14,442 bases of DNA from positions 1-14,442 of the forward strand of contig JACCVC010000091.1 in the NCBI GenBank assembly GCA_013698305.1, read 5' to 3'. The DNA comes from Chloroflexia bacterium. Lineage in GTDB: Bacteria; Chloroflexota; Chloroflexia; Thermomicrobiales; UBA6265. Shown here in pieces: positions 1 through 7,153 of the stretch (the stretch's first letter is position 1; every line of letters begins with the position of its first letter). The notes beneath the pieces are model-generated. The model was not told where the DNA came from and ran no database searches. It saw only the letters and a list, made by a program, of their open reading frames with translations. The translations under genes and the position numbers were made by a program.

Positions 1-23
1 TCTGGCGATACCGCGCCACGCGA

Positions 24-599
24 ATGCGGCGCAATCGCATGATCGGCTGCGTGCTGATCGTGACCGGGACGCTGTCAGTCGCCATGGGCGGCACGCTCAC
101 GCGCTTCGGCCAGTATGAGTACCTCTACATCGCGATGTCGATCGGGATCGCGCTGATCTTCGCCGGCGTGGTCTGGACCCGCCGACCGGATATGGCGATT
201 GCCCGGAACGAGGGCGCAAGCGTGGCCGGGTTCTCGACCATGCCGTTGGCCGAGCGTGATGCCGTCCCGCCCGTCGCCCCCTCCGGGGAGACCGCGCCTG
301 AGCTTGCGTTCCTGGCCGAGAAGACGCTTCAGCTTGCCGGAGACGACCTTCGCGCCTGGCTGGCGTCGTGGAGCGTGGCGATGGAAGTCGACCCGGTGAT
401 GAGCCGACGTGATGCGCGGCAGGCCTGGCGGCTGCGAAAGGAACTCCCGCCAGCGGGCAGGGCGCGGTTCGATGAGATGACCGTGCCGGAACGCCGGGCA
501 TTGGTCCAACTCGCCGCCGAGGTATTGCAATTGCCGGCACTCACCAGAATCGACGATCCCTCTCGCGATCGGGAGGATTCGGCGCGAATGGGCGATTGA
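24..599 (+). CDS. hypothetical two-helix membrane protein
   Basis: A 191-residue product that I do not recognise. Two hydrophobic stretches, at about residues 6-27 and 31-51, look like a transmembrane hairpin. The rest is a soluble acidic/basic region; residues 85-175 look helical and contain many Arg, Ala and Glu (for example MSRRDARQAWRLRKELPP). No catalytic motif or known domain is visible. A second in-frame ATG at 39 would shorten it by five residues. There is no clear Shine-Dalgarno (SD) sequence in the few bases available upstream, so the true start may lie outside the window. It ends about 150 bases before the mrp operon in the same direction. A role linked to Mrp cannot be claimed. 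Coding status is likely because the membrane-then-soluble layout is coherent and the opposite-strand frames look like shadows. Confidence 0.7.
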   Translation: MRRNRMIGCVLIVTGTLSVAMGGTLTRFGQYEYLYIAMSIGIALIFAGVVWTRRPDMAIARNEGASVAGFSTMPLAERDAVPPVAPSGETAPELAFLAEKTLQLAGDDLRAWLASWSVAMEVDPVMSRRDARQAWRLRKELPPAGRARFDEMTVPERRALVQLAAEVLQLPALTRIDDPSRDREDSARMGD

Positions 600-623
600 T
601 CCGATGTCGCGCCGTGCTATGGT
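596..623 (+). promoter_or_regulatory. candidate sigma70-type promoter for the mrp operon
   Basis: TTGATC at 596-601 and TATGGT at 618-623 are 16 bases apart, at the end of the preceding gene and about 120 bases before mrpA. The -35 box overlaps the upstream stop codon. The match is moderate. The main argument is position: it lies in the only gap before the seven-gene operon. Confidence 0.35.
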
Positions 624-681
624 AAGGATCAGTCGAGTCCGACGGGCGCATCGAACCATATCCCGACCGAGTGAACAGACG

Positions 682-709
682 AATGCTGCCGGCCAACGCT
701 GGCGGCATT
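682..709 (+). other. hairpin in the mrpA leader (weak terminator or regulatory stem)
   Basis: AATGCTGCC (682-690) pairs with GGCGGCATT (701-709) over nine positions with one G-T pair and a 10-base loop. Only three T residues follow the stem start region, so it is not a classical intrinsic terminator. It could end transcripts of the gene at 24-599 or form part of the mrp leader. Confidence 0.35.
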
Positions 710-746
710 TGCGTACAGCTTCCCCATTGACGAAAGTAGCGAATCG

Positions 747-3071
747 ATGTCCTGGTTGACCGATCCCAACCCAGCGCTCGCGGTCCTGATTGCGGCAATG
801 TTGGCGCCCCTGCTCACCGTCCTGGCGGGCGCGTGGCGGCCAGCCTCGGTGCGTGCTGTGGCGGTTGGGACGACAGCGCTGGCGTTCGGCACGGCGATCT
901 GGGCGACGGCGATCGAGCCCTCGACATTTTCGATCATGTGGATCGAGACCTGGAACGTGCAGTTCGAGCTCGCCTTCGATGGCCTGGCGGCGATGTATGC
1001 CCTGCTGGCGACAGGTATCGGGCTGTTCGTCGTGCTCTATGCGGCGGGGTACATGCCGCTGCACCGGGAACACAAGGGACGGCCCCTGATCGACGACGCC
1101 CGCTTCTTCGGGTTCCTGCTGCTGTTCATGGCGTCAATGGTCGGCCTGGTGATGGCGCAGGACCTGCTGCTGCTCTTCGTGTTCTGGGATTTGACGGCGG
1201 TAGCGTCGTTCTTCCTGATCGGGTTCGACCGCGACGAGGAAGACGCGCGCGACTCGGCCCTGATGGCGTTGCTGGTGACGGGCATCAGCGCCATCGGCGT
1301 GCTGATCGGCGCGCTGCTGTTGTGGCAGGAGTACCGCACGTTCTCCTTGCCTCTGATTTTCGAGCAGACGGAGACATCAGTAACGGTGACCTGGGCAACG
1401 GCGCTGATCCTGGTCGCGGCATTGGCGAAGAGCGCCCAGTTCCCCTTCCATTTCTGGTTGCCGAGAGCGATGGTCGCGCCGACGCCGGTGTCGTCCTACC
1501 TTCACTCTGCCGCGATGGTGGCGGCGGGCGTGTTTCTGATCGGGCGCATCTATCCGCTGATCGAGCTCGAGCCGTGGCTTGGGGATGCCCTGGTAGTGAT
1601 CGGCGCGGCGTCGATGGTCGTCGGCGGGGTTGTGGCGCTGACCCGTGATGTGTTCAAGCAGGTGCTGGCCTATTCGACGATCTCCCAGTATGGGTACGTG
1701 GTGGTGATGTTCGGGCTCGGCGGGACCTATGGCGTCGGCGGGGCGATGTTCTACGTCATCGCCCATGCGCTGGCGAAGTGCGCGTTGTTCATGACGGCGG
1801 GCGCCTTGACCGAGGCGACCGGCAAGCAGACGCTCAGCGAGTCGGGCGGGGCGGTCCGCGCGATGCCGTTGCTGGCGTTCGGCAGCCTGCTGGCGGCAGT
1901 GGGCATCATGGCGCTGCCGCTCACCATCGGATTTTTCAAGGACGAGCTTTTCTTCGCCGCCGCGACCGAGCACGGACGCGCGATGCAGTTCTTCGCCGTG
2001 TTCGGCGCGGCGCTGAGCTTCGCCTATATCGGACGGCTCTGGATCGGCATCTTCCTGGGCTCGGTGAAGCAGGAGCATCGGCCCATCGGCGCTCTGATGA
2101 CGTGGCCGGTCGTCGCGCTTGGAATTCTGACCGTGCTCGGCGGGGTCTGGGTGCAGCCGTTCCGAGAGATTGCCGAGCGGGCCGCATCGGTCAGCTACGC
2201 GCAGGCGATCGATCTGGATATTGCCTACCACTTCGACGCCCGTCCGGAGAATGTGATGGTCCTGGGAGTCTATGGACTCGGGGTGGTCCTTCTGCTCACC
2301 GAGCGGTGGTGGCGAAACAGCATGCGTGCGCTGGTGTCGATCGGTGAGGTCATCGGCCCCGCGCATCTGTACCTGCTGACGCTGCGGGCGCTGGTTCGCC
2401 TGTCCGACAGCGTGCATGACTTCGAGGTCCGCGACCTCCGCAGCCGGATCGCTTCGATTCTGGGTCCCGCCGGTGTGCTGGTGGGGCTCGCGGTAATCTT
2501 CACCCCGACGGAAGGAACGTTCGTGGTCGGCCCATTGCAGCGGAGCGATATCCCGCTGCTGACCGTGATCATTGCGACGGCGGTCAGTGGGGTGATGGTG
2601 ACGTTCCCCAGAGATCATCTGCGAATGGTGCTGACGCTATCCTGTGTCGGGTACAGCCTGGCGGTGGTCTATGCCTTCCTCGGGTCGCCCGACGTCGCCC
2701 TGGTCGCGGTGCTGATCGAGACGATCTTTGCGCTGGTCCTGATCGCGATCCTGGTGCTGATGCCACGGTCGATCCTGCGGTACGAATCACGCTTGCGACC
2801 GGCGCGATGGAGGCTGGGTCGCGATGTGACCGTGGCGACCATCGCCGGCCTGATGGCGTTCTTCGTCGCCTGGAGCGCCCTCTCTCGCCCGTCGGCGTCG
2901 ACCACGGTCATCTCTCGCCAGATCGAGCTGACGCCACTGGCGCACGGGTACGACATCGTCACTGTGATCCTGGCCGACTTTCGCGGGTTCGATACCATGG
3001 GGGAGATCACGGTGGTGGCGATCGCATTTCTTGGCATCATCAGCCTGATCAGGGCGGGACGGTTACGATGA
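747..3071 (+). CDS. mrpA: Mrp/Mnh cation:proton antiporter subunit A
   Basis: This is the largest membrane subunit of the Mrp complex, which exchanges cytoplasmic Na+ (or K+) for external protons across the plasma membrane. At 774 residues it has the usual MrpA length. The N-terminal two thirds is a NuoL-like antiporter module with the TM7 motif AKSAQFPFHFWLPRAM (Lys228), the stretch APTPVSSYLHSAAMV at 244-258, KQVLAYSTISQYGY at 304-317 and HALAKCALF (His340, Lys344). The C-terminal part carries an MbhD/DUF4040-like domain (about 603-673, with Glu658) and an MbhE-like domain (about 690-768) ending in the diagnostic ILADFRGFDTMGEIT (741-755). The TM5 position that is normally Glu is Asp148 (FWDLTAVASFFLIGF), and the usual MVKAG Lys is Ala259. 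No strong SD sequence precedes the ATG. Its stop overlaps the mrpB start as ATGA. Confidence 0.97.
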   Translation: MSWLTDPNPALAVLIAAMLAPLLTVLAGAWRPASVRAVAVGTTALAFGTAIWATAIEPSTFSIMWIETWNVQFELAFDGLAAMYALLATGIGLFVVLYAAGYMPLHREHKGRPLIDDARFFGFLLLFMASMVGLVMAQDLLLLFVFWDLTAVASFFLIGFDRDEEDARDSALMALLVTGISAIGVLIGALLLWQEYRTFSLPLIFEQTETSVTVTWATALILVAALAKSAQFPFHFWLPRAMVAPTPVSSYLHSAAMVAAGVFLIGRIYPLIELEPWLGDALVVIGAASMVVGGVVALTRDVFKQVLAYSTISQYGYVVVMFGLGGTYGVGGAMFYVIAHALAKCALFMTAGALTEATGKQTLSESGGAVRAMPLLAFGSLLAAVGIMALPLTIGFFKDELFFAAATEHGRAMQFFAVFGAALSFAYIGRLWIGIFLGSVKQEHRPIGALMTWPVVALGILTVLGGVWVQPFREIAERAASVSYAQAIDLDIAYHFDARPENVMVLGVYGLGVVLLLTERWWRNSMRALVSIGEVIGPAHLYLLTLRALVRLSDSVHDFEVRDLRSRIASILGPAGVLVGLAVIFTPTEGTFVVGPLQRSDIPLLTVIIATAVSGVMVTFPRDHLRMVLTLSCVGYSLAVVYAFLGSPDVALVAVLIETIFALVLIAILVLMPRSILRYESRLRPARWRLGRDVTVATIAGLMAFFVAWSALSRPSASTTVISRQIELTPLAHGYDIVTVILADFRGFDTMGEITVVAIAFLGIISLIRAGRLR

Positions 3072-3562
3072 CGACCGAGCTTTACAAGGTCTCCGCCCGG
3101 ATCCTTTTGCTGCCGACGCTCCTGGTCGCATTGGGCGTGATGGTCAAGGGCTACGCCGACCCTGGTGATGGGTTCTCGGCGGGCGTGATCGCTGCCTTGG
3201 CCTTCGCGCTGCAGCTGATGGTGTTCGGTCCTGGCGAGCTCGACCGGCTTCCGCTGATCCGGTACGTCCCGTATGCGGTATTCCTGGGCTTGATCATCTC
3301 CTTGCTGACCGCCTTCGTCCCGTCGGTGATGGGGCAAACACTGTTCACCCACTGGCCGCCAGCGGGAGACTCTGCGCCCCGGTTCGGAACGTTGGAGTTC
3401 ATCACTGCCGTCGCGTTCGATGTCGGTGTATTCCTGATCGTGTTCGGATTCGGGGTGGGGGTACTCAGCAGTTTCGCCCGCGCCGAGGGCCGGATGCGAA
3501 CGTCAGAGGAACGGGTGGCGCGGGCGCGAGCGGCTGAGGGAGAGGCAGGGAACACGACATGA
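3068..3562 (+). CDS. mrpB: Mrp/Mnh antiporter subunit B
   Basis: A 164-residue integral membrane subunit of the MnhB family, required for assembly and activity of the Mrp complex. About four hydrophobic helices are visible. Family signatures are GYADPGDGFSAGVIAAL (28-44), corresponding to the usual APGGGFIAG element, and GTLEFITAVAFDVGVFLIVFG near residues 114-134. A charged Arg/Glu-rich tail of about 25 residues follows the last helix. The start at 3068 is chosen because it gives a four-base ATGA overlap with mrpA and places the first residues where the family begins. The open frame continues upstream inside mrpA, but that is out of frame with MrpA and not MrpB-like. Confidence 0.95.
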   Translation: MTTELYKVSARILLLPTLLVALGVMVKGYADPGDGFSAGVIAALAFALQLMVFGPGELDRLPLIRYVPYAVFLGLIISLLTAFVPSVMGQTLFTHWPPAGDSAPRFGTLEFITAVAFDVGVFLIVFGFGVGVLSSFARAEGRMRTSEERVARARAAEGEAGNTT

Positions 3563-4011
3563 TTTTGGCCCTCTCGCTGGGCGTGGCGGTGCTGTTTGGC
3601 GCGGGCGCCTACCTGATGCTCAAGCATGATCTGATCCGGCTCATCATTGGCATGGTGTTGATTAGCAACGCCGCCAATCTGTTCATCATGTCAGCGGGTT
3701 TGACCAACGGCGCCGCGCCGATCTACCCGCTCGGCGATGAGACCACTGATCCACTGGTACAGGCGATGACCCTGACCGCGATCGTGATCAGCTTCGCGGT
3801 CACGGCGCTGGTGCTAAGCCTTGCCTATCGCGTCTACGTCTCTCATCTTTCGGTGGACATCCGGGAGTTGTCTCGCGCCGAGGAGATGCAGGCCGATCGT
3901 GACGACGAGGTTGGGCAGCCAGACCCGGAAAAGCTTGGCGCGCCCTATACAGACGCCGAGGGTGACCGCCGAACGGTAGCCCAACCCCCCAACAAGGAGG
4001 CCCAGCGATGA
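3559..4011 (+). CDS. mrpC: Mrp/Mnh antiporter subunit C
   Basis: A 150-residue NuoK-like subunit with three transmembrane helices (about 3-21, 26-47 and 67-93). The family motif DPLVQAMTLTAIVIS occupies 64-78, and LMLKHDLIRLIIGMVLISNAANL covers the middle helix. The core ends near residue 95. It is followed by a hydrophilic acidic tail of about 55 residues (SVDIRELSRAEEMQADRDDE and on), so the protein is longer than the ~113-residue Bacillus MrpC. The purine-rich GAGGCAGGGA lies just upstream, and the start overlaps the mrpB stop by four bases, indicating translational coupling. Confidence 0.95.
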   Translation: MILALSLGVAVLFGAGAYLMLKHDLIRLIIGMVLISNAANLFIMSAGLTNGAAPIYPLGDETTDPLVQAMTLTAIVISFAVTALVLSLAYRVYVSHLSVDIRELSRAEEMQADRDDEVGQPDPEKLGAPYTDAEGDRRTVAQPPNKEAQR

Positions 4012-5384
4012 TGGAGCTTCCTCTGGGGATTCTCTGGTTCGGCGCGGTGATCGTGGCGATGCTCGACGGCACCCGCCGCAGGAACGCCGTCCTGTCCATC
4101 GTCATCCTCGCCTCAGCGTTGGTGTCCACGCTCGTGCTCGGGGCGGATGTCTATCGCAACGGCACGCAGGAAATGGTCGTTGGCGGTTGGGAGCAAGGTG
4201 TTGGTATCTCGCTCCGTATCGACACCCTTGGGATCATCTTCGCCGTGCTGTCACAGGCGGTGCTGTTGGCGGCGCTGGTGTTCGAGACGGCAAACGGCAT
4301 CAAGGCGCGGATTTTTCCGGCGCTGGTGCTGTTCATGGGGCTAGGGTTGACCGGTGTCTTCTTCACCGGAGATGCATTCAACTTCTACGTCTTTTTCGAG
4401 ATCGCGATGATCAGCGCCTACGTGCTGGCCAGCTACGGCGAGACGCCACGCCAGTTCCGGTCGGCGTTCATCTTCATTGTGGTCAACCTGCTCGGGTCGA
4501 TGTTGTTCCTGATTTCGATCGCGGCGCTCTACCATACCACCGGTCGGTTGGACATGGTCGGGATCAAGGCGCAGGTGCCGCTGGTGGCGGAAAGCCCGAT
4601 CGTGCTGATCAGCGCGACGATCTTCGTGGCATTTGGCGTGAAGCTCGGCCTGTTCCCGTTCCACTTCTGGCTGCCGGCGGTGTACACCGGCACGAGAGCG
4701 TCGGTGGTGGCGATCCTGAGCGGGGCGCTGGCGAACATCGGGTCATATGGGTTGATTCGGTTCGGCGCGGATGTGCTGCCCCGCGAGCTCGAGTTCGGGG
4801 CCCCAGTGCTGCTAATCCTCGGCGCGGTGAGCATCGTCTATGGCGGCGTTCAGTCGATCTCCCGGCACTCCGCCAACGAGGTGCTGGCCTATTCGTCGAT
4901 CGGTCAGGTGGGGTACATCATGGTCGCTCTGGCTATCGGCGGTGAGGCCGGCGTGTTTGCCGCCATCCTGTATACGGTGATCAATGGATTGAACAAGGCG
5001 CTGTTGTTCCTGGCGGTCAGCATGCGCGGCTGGCTGGTGGGGACCGCGTTCGCGATCGGCGCCTTCAGCGTGGCTGGCGTGCCGCCCGCCGCCGGGTTCC
5101 TTGGCAAGCTGGTGCTGTTCCAGGCGGCGATCGAGGATGGATCCTGGGCTATCGTGGTGTTGGTGCTGCTCGGTGGTGGGCTGTCGTTCCTCTACATGTT
5201 CCAGTTGTATCGTCGGCGGTTCTGGATCGCCGGGGAAGAAGAGGAAGAATCGGCGCACCTACCGCAGGTGATTGTGGTGGGCATGGCGGTCGGGCTGCTG
5301 CTGATCGGATTGTGGCCGCAACCGCTGCTCGAGCTGGCCGATCAGGCGGTGCTCGGAATAATGGGAACGGATACTGCCCCATGA
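4008..5384 (+). CDS. mrpD: Mrp/Mnh antiporter subunit D
   Basis: A 458-residue NuoN/NuoM-like antiporter subunit of the Mrp complex, slightly shorter than the ~490 residues common in MrpD. The TM5 acidic residue is Glu131 (FNFYVFFEIAMISAYVL), and the TM7 lysine is Lys212 (AFGVKLGLFPFHFWLPAVY). The later conserved motifs NEVLAYSSIGQVGYI (290-304), INGLNKALLFL (Lys330) and AAGFLGKLVLFQAAI (Lys367) are also present. The following helix reads ALANIGSYGLIRFG, with Asn243 where MrpD usually has the TKVG lysine. A strong AAGGAGG (3994-4000) sits seven bases before ATG 4008. A second ATG at 4011 is equally possible. Overlaps of four bases join it to mrpC and mrpE. Confidence 0.96.
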   Translation: MMELPLGILWFGAVIVAMLDGTRRRNAVLSIVILASALVSTLVLGADVYRNGTQEMVVGGWEQGVGISLRIDTLGIIFAVLSQAVLLAALVFETANGIKARIFPALVLFMGLGLTGVFFTGDAFNFYVFFEIAMISAYVLASYGETPRQFRSAFIFIVVNLLGSMLFLISIAALYHTTGRLDMVGIKAQVPLVAESPIVLISATIFVAFGVKLGLFPFHFWLPAVYTGTRASVVAILSGALANIGSYGLIRFGADVLPRELEFGAPVLLILGAVSIVYGGVQSISRHSANEVLAYSSIGQVGYIMVALAIGGEAGVFAAILYTVINGLNKALLFLAVSMRGWLVGTAFAIGAFSVAGVPPAAGFLGKLVLFQAAIEDGSWAIVVLVLLGGGLSFLYMFQLYRRRFWIAGEEEEESAHLPQVIVVGMAVGLLLIGLWPQPLLELADQAVLGIMGTDTAP

Positions 5385-5875
5385 TCCTGATTGCGGTTGT
5401 GTTGATGTTGCTGACCGCCGTGTACAGCATGACGCTGGCCAGCCTGGCGTGGGAGGACCTTGCGCTTGGGTTGGGGCTGTCGGCAATCCTGCTTTTCACA
5501 TTCCGGGGGGTGCTGCTTCCATCGCCGTTGCCGCCGGCGGGCCAGACGTTGAGAGCTGTCGCCGCCTTTCCGGCGTTCGCATTCATCGCCTTCACCGAAA
5601 TCGTCAAGGGCTCCTGGCAGGTGGCGACGATCGTGGTCGGGATCCGACCCCTGGCCAACCCCGGCATCGTCGAAATCCCGATCATGGAGCGAACGCCGAC
5701 GGCGGTCGGGTTGTCCGGCCTGATCCTGACGCTGTCGCCCGGCTCGTTTCTGGTCGATGTCAAATGGGATGAGCGGGTGATGCTGATCCATGTCATCGAC
5801 GCCACTGATCCGGAAGCGATCCGGGCGGGGTATGTGCGATTCTACGAGCGGTACCAGCGCGCGCTGGTACCGTGA
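5381..5875 (+). CDS. mrpE: Mrp/Mnh antiporter subunit E
   Basis: A 164-residue MNHE-family subunit that helps the Mrp complex to assemble and function. Two or three N-terminal hydrophobic helices (about 2-20, 26-46 and 57-73) are followed by a soluble domain with the signature LTLSPGSFLVDV (116-127) and RVMLIHVIDATDPEA (132-146), matching the family pattern of a 'TPGT' element and an 'HVLD' strand. The start at 5381 gives the ATGA overlap with mrpD and a normal family length; the longer open frame upstream runs inside mrpD. Confidence 0.95.
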   Translation: MILIAVVLMLLTAVYSMTLASLAWEDLALGLGLSAILLFTFRGVLLPSPLPPAGQTLRAVAAFPAFAFIAFTEIVKGSWQVATIVVGIRPLANPGIVEIPIMERTPTAVGLSGLILTLSPGSFLVDVKWDERVMLIHVIDATDPEAIRAGYVRFYERYQRALVP

Positions 5876-5897
5876 CCGAACCCGGAGCAACCATCGC

Positions 5898-6164
5898 ATG
5901 AGCGACGTGATCTTCTATGTGGCCCTGATCTGGATGACCACCCTGCTGTTGACGGCGGCGGTGACGGTTATCCGTGCCGGCGATGCCCTGACGCGCATTC
6001 TTGCGCTCGACGTGCTGACCCTGGTGCTGACGGCGCTGCTGGTGCTGTATTCGACCACGACCGAAACGTCCTACTATCTGGACGCGGCGCTGTTGCTTGC
6101 GCTCTTGTCATTCTTGTCGTCGATCGCGGCGGCGCGATATTACAGCGTAGACCGGATTTTTTAG
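5898..6164 (+). CDS. mrpF: Mrp/Mnh antiporter subunit F
   Basis: An 88-residue subunit with three transmembrane helices. The signature RAGDALTRILALDVLTLVL (26-44) matches the family's 'GPS..DRVLALD' segment, and YYLDAALLLALLSFLSSIAAARYY (59-82) is the third helix. ATG 5898 is chosen because it fits the family's ~90 residues; the open frame starting at 5790 would overlap mrpE by 86 bases. GGAG at 5884-5887 is an acceptable SD sequence. Unlike the upstream junctions, there is a 22-base gap from mrpE. Confidence 0.95.
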   Translation: MSDVIFYVALIWMTTLLLTAAVTVIRAGDALTRILALDVLTLVLTALLVLYSTTTETSYYLDAALLLALLSFLSSIAAARYYSVDRIF

Positions 6165-6191
6165 CGGTTCCGGACGGGTTGGAGTAGGAGC

Positions 6192-6230
6192 ATGAAGATG
6201 ATCAAGTACACCTGTTCAAAAAAGGCATGA
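6192..6230 (+). other. 12-codon minigene with strong SD, possibly an orphaned start
   Basis: GGAGTAGGAGC (6181-6191) directly precedes ATG AAG ATG ATC AAG, an open frame that stops at TGA 6228-6230 and encodes MKMIKYTCSKKA. It begins 28 bases after the mrpF stop, where mrpG would be expected to start. It could be translated as a coupling leader peptide, or it could be the remnant of an older mrpG start displaced by insertion of the repeat that follows. No function is claimed. Confidence 0.3.
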
Positions 6231-6253
6231 GAGCCGTTCCTGAAACGCGAACA

Positions 6254-6327
6254 CGTAGCGGCAACCATGTGTCTGCCAAAGGTGATAACGCGCGAGACCG
6301 GGCCGATACAGGATCGGCCACTACGCG
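6254..6327 (+). repeat. paired-hairpin interspersed repeat, copy 1 (mrpF-mrpG gap)
   Basis: The element starts with CGTAGCGGCA (6254-6263) and TGTGTCTGCC (6268-6277). It ends with a 27-base stretch (6301-6327) holding a perfect hairpin, GGCCGAT-ACAGG-ATCGGCC, followed by ACTACGCG. These 27 bases recur exactly, inverted, at 7050-7076, and the two left-hand blocks recur inverted at 7114-7123 and 7099-7108. Outer ends are CGTAG and CTACG. The left half has lost most of the stem that is intact in the second copy. Confidence 0.85.
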
Positions 6328-6378
6328 TCAACTCTCATGGGCTTCGCTCCCGAGTGCTCCGTCAAGGACTCATATCCG

Positions 6379-6738
6379 ATGATACAAGAGGTCATCTCAG
6401 ACATCCTGGTGGTGGTGGGGCTGGTGTTCATGACACTTGGCGTTTTCGGCATGATTCGGATGCCGGATATCTACACCAAGCTGCATGCGGCCAGCAAGGC
6501 GGTTTTTCTCGGCGTGATCGTGCTGGCGATCGCGGCCATGTTCGTCGGGAGTCAGGCCATGATCATGCGGCTTATACTGCTCAGTGCCATGTTGCTGGTT
6601 ACGACGCCGGTCGCCGCCCACGCGATAGGGCGAGGCGCGTACATCACTGGCGAGCAGATGGACACGCCTGGCGCGGTCGATGAATCGGGCGCGCAACTGC
6701 CAGAAGAGAATCCGCAGACGCCATCATGGCGTTTGTAG
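6379..6738 (+). CDS. mrpG: Mrp/Mnh antiporter subunit G
   Basis: A 119-residue PhaG/MnhG-family subunit completing the Mrp set. Three hydrophobic helices (about 7-25, 40-58 and 63-82) are visible, with the signature GMIRMPDIYTKLHAASK (24-40), equivalent to the family's 'LRFPDVYTRLHA.TK'. A hydrophilic tail of about 30 residues follows. ATG 6379 is chosen because the family starts there and AAGGA (6364-6368) lies ten bases upstream. A start at 6337 would add 14 polar residues without family character. It lies 214 bases from mrpF, an unusual gap in an otherwise overlapping operon, occupied by a minigene and a repeat copy. Confidence 0.94.
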   Translation: MIQEVISDILVVVGLVFMTLGVFGMIRMPDIYTKLHAASKAVFLGVIVLAIAAMFVGSQAMIMRLILLSAMLLVTTPVAAHAIGRGAYITGEQMDTPGAVDESGAQLPEENPQTPSWRL

Positions 6739-6768
6739 CGATCTCGAATAATTGAAAGGATGGAGCAT

Positions 6769-7026
6769 ATGACTGACCAGACATCGCGGACCACACGGCC
6801 AGCGCCCCGTGGCAAGGGATTCCAATGGACGCCGCGGATCATTGCCATGCTGGCGCTGGTGCTGGTGTTGCTGATCTTCGCGCTGCAGAACCTGCAGGTG
6901 GTCAGCGTTTCCCTGATCTTCTGGGAAGTGGAGATGCGGCTGCTGTGGGCATTGCTCCTGTTCGCGCTGATCGGCGCGGTGATCGGGCTGGTCACGCCGC
7001 GGTTCTGGTTGCGCTCCCGGCGGTAG
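6769..7026 (+). CDS. LapA-domain (DUF1049) small membrane protein
   Basis: An 85-residue protein with a basic N-terminal segment followed by two hydrophobic helices. The region IIAMLALVLVLLIFALQNLQ, followed by VVSVSLIFWEVEMRL, has the typical LapA/DUF1049 pattern: a first helix ending in Q-N, a short 'V.v.lifWe.e' strand, and a second helix (LLWALLLFALIGAVIGLV). LapA-family proteins are inner-membrane proteins, linked in enterobacteria to LPS assembly control, but in this organism the role is unknown. ATG 6769 is preferred over ATG 6760 because AAGGA (6756-6760) is a well-spaced SD for the later start and overlaps the earlier one. It follows mrpG by 30 bases and may be cotranscribed with it. 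Confidence 0.85.
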   Translation: MTDQTSRTTRPAPRGKGFQWTPRIIAMLALVLVLLIFALQNLQVVSVSLIFWEVEMRLLWALLLFALIGAVIGLVTPRFWLRSRR

Positions 7027-7049
7027 CAAAAGGCCTGATACACACCTTC

Positions 7050-7123
7050 CGCGTAGTGGCCGATCCTGTATCGGCCTGTTTTCGGCATGCTGTCCTGAGG
7101 CAGACACAGGGTCTGCCGCTACG
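7050..7123 (-). repeat. paired-hairpin interspersed repeat, copy 2 (lapA-GH15 gap)
   Basis: This is an inverted copy of the element at 6254-6327; both are 74 bases between outer ends. It contains two perfect seven-base hairpins: GGCCGAT/ATCGGCC (in the 27 bases at 7050-7076) and GGCAGAC-ACAGG-GTCTGCC (7099-7117). On the strand where each is read towards CTACG, both have the same ACAGG loop. Flanks are CGTAG at the left and CTACG at the right. The centre has CGGCATG and TGTCCTGAGG, also found in order in the element at 13174-13357. Confidence 0.87.
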
Positions 7124-7153
7124 CATTGAGCGATGTCACGGGAGACCTGCTCT

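Noticed and set aside
2807..3067. N-terminal extension of mrpB inside mrpA
   Set aside because: The extra residues are Arg/Asp-rich and not MrpB-like; the ATGA overlap start at 3068 matches the family.
6192..6378. A frameshifted or duplicated mrpG fragment in the gap
   Set aside because: Beyond the 12 codons no further mrpG-like sequence was found in any frame, so no pseudogene is called.
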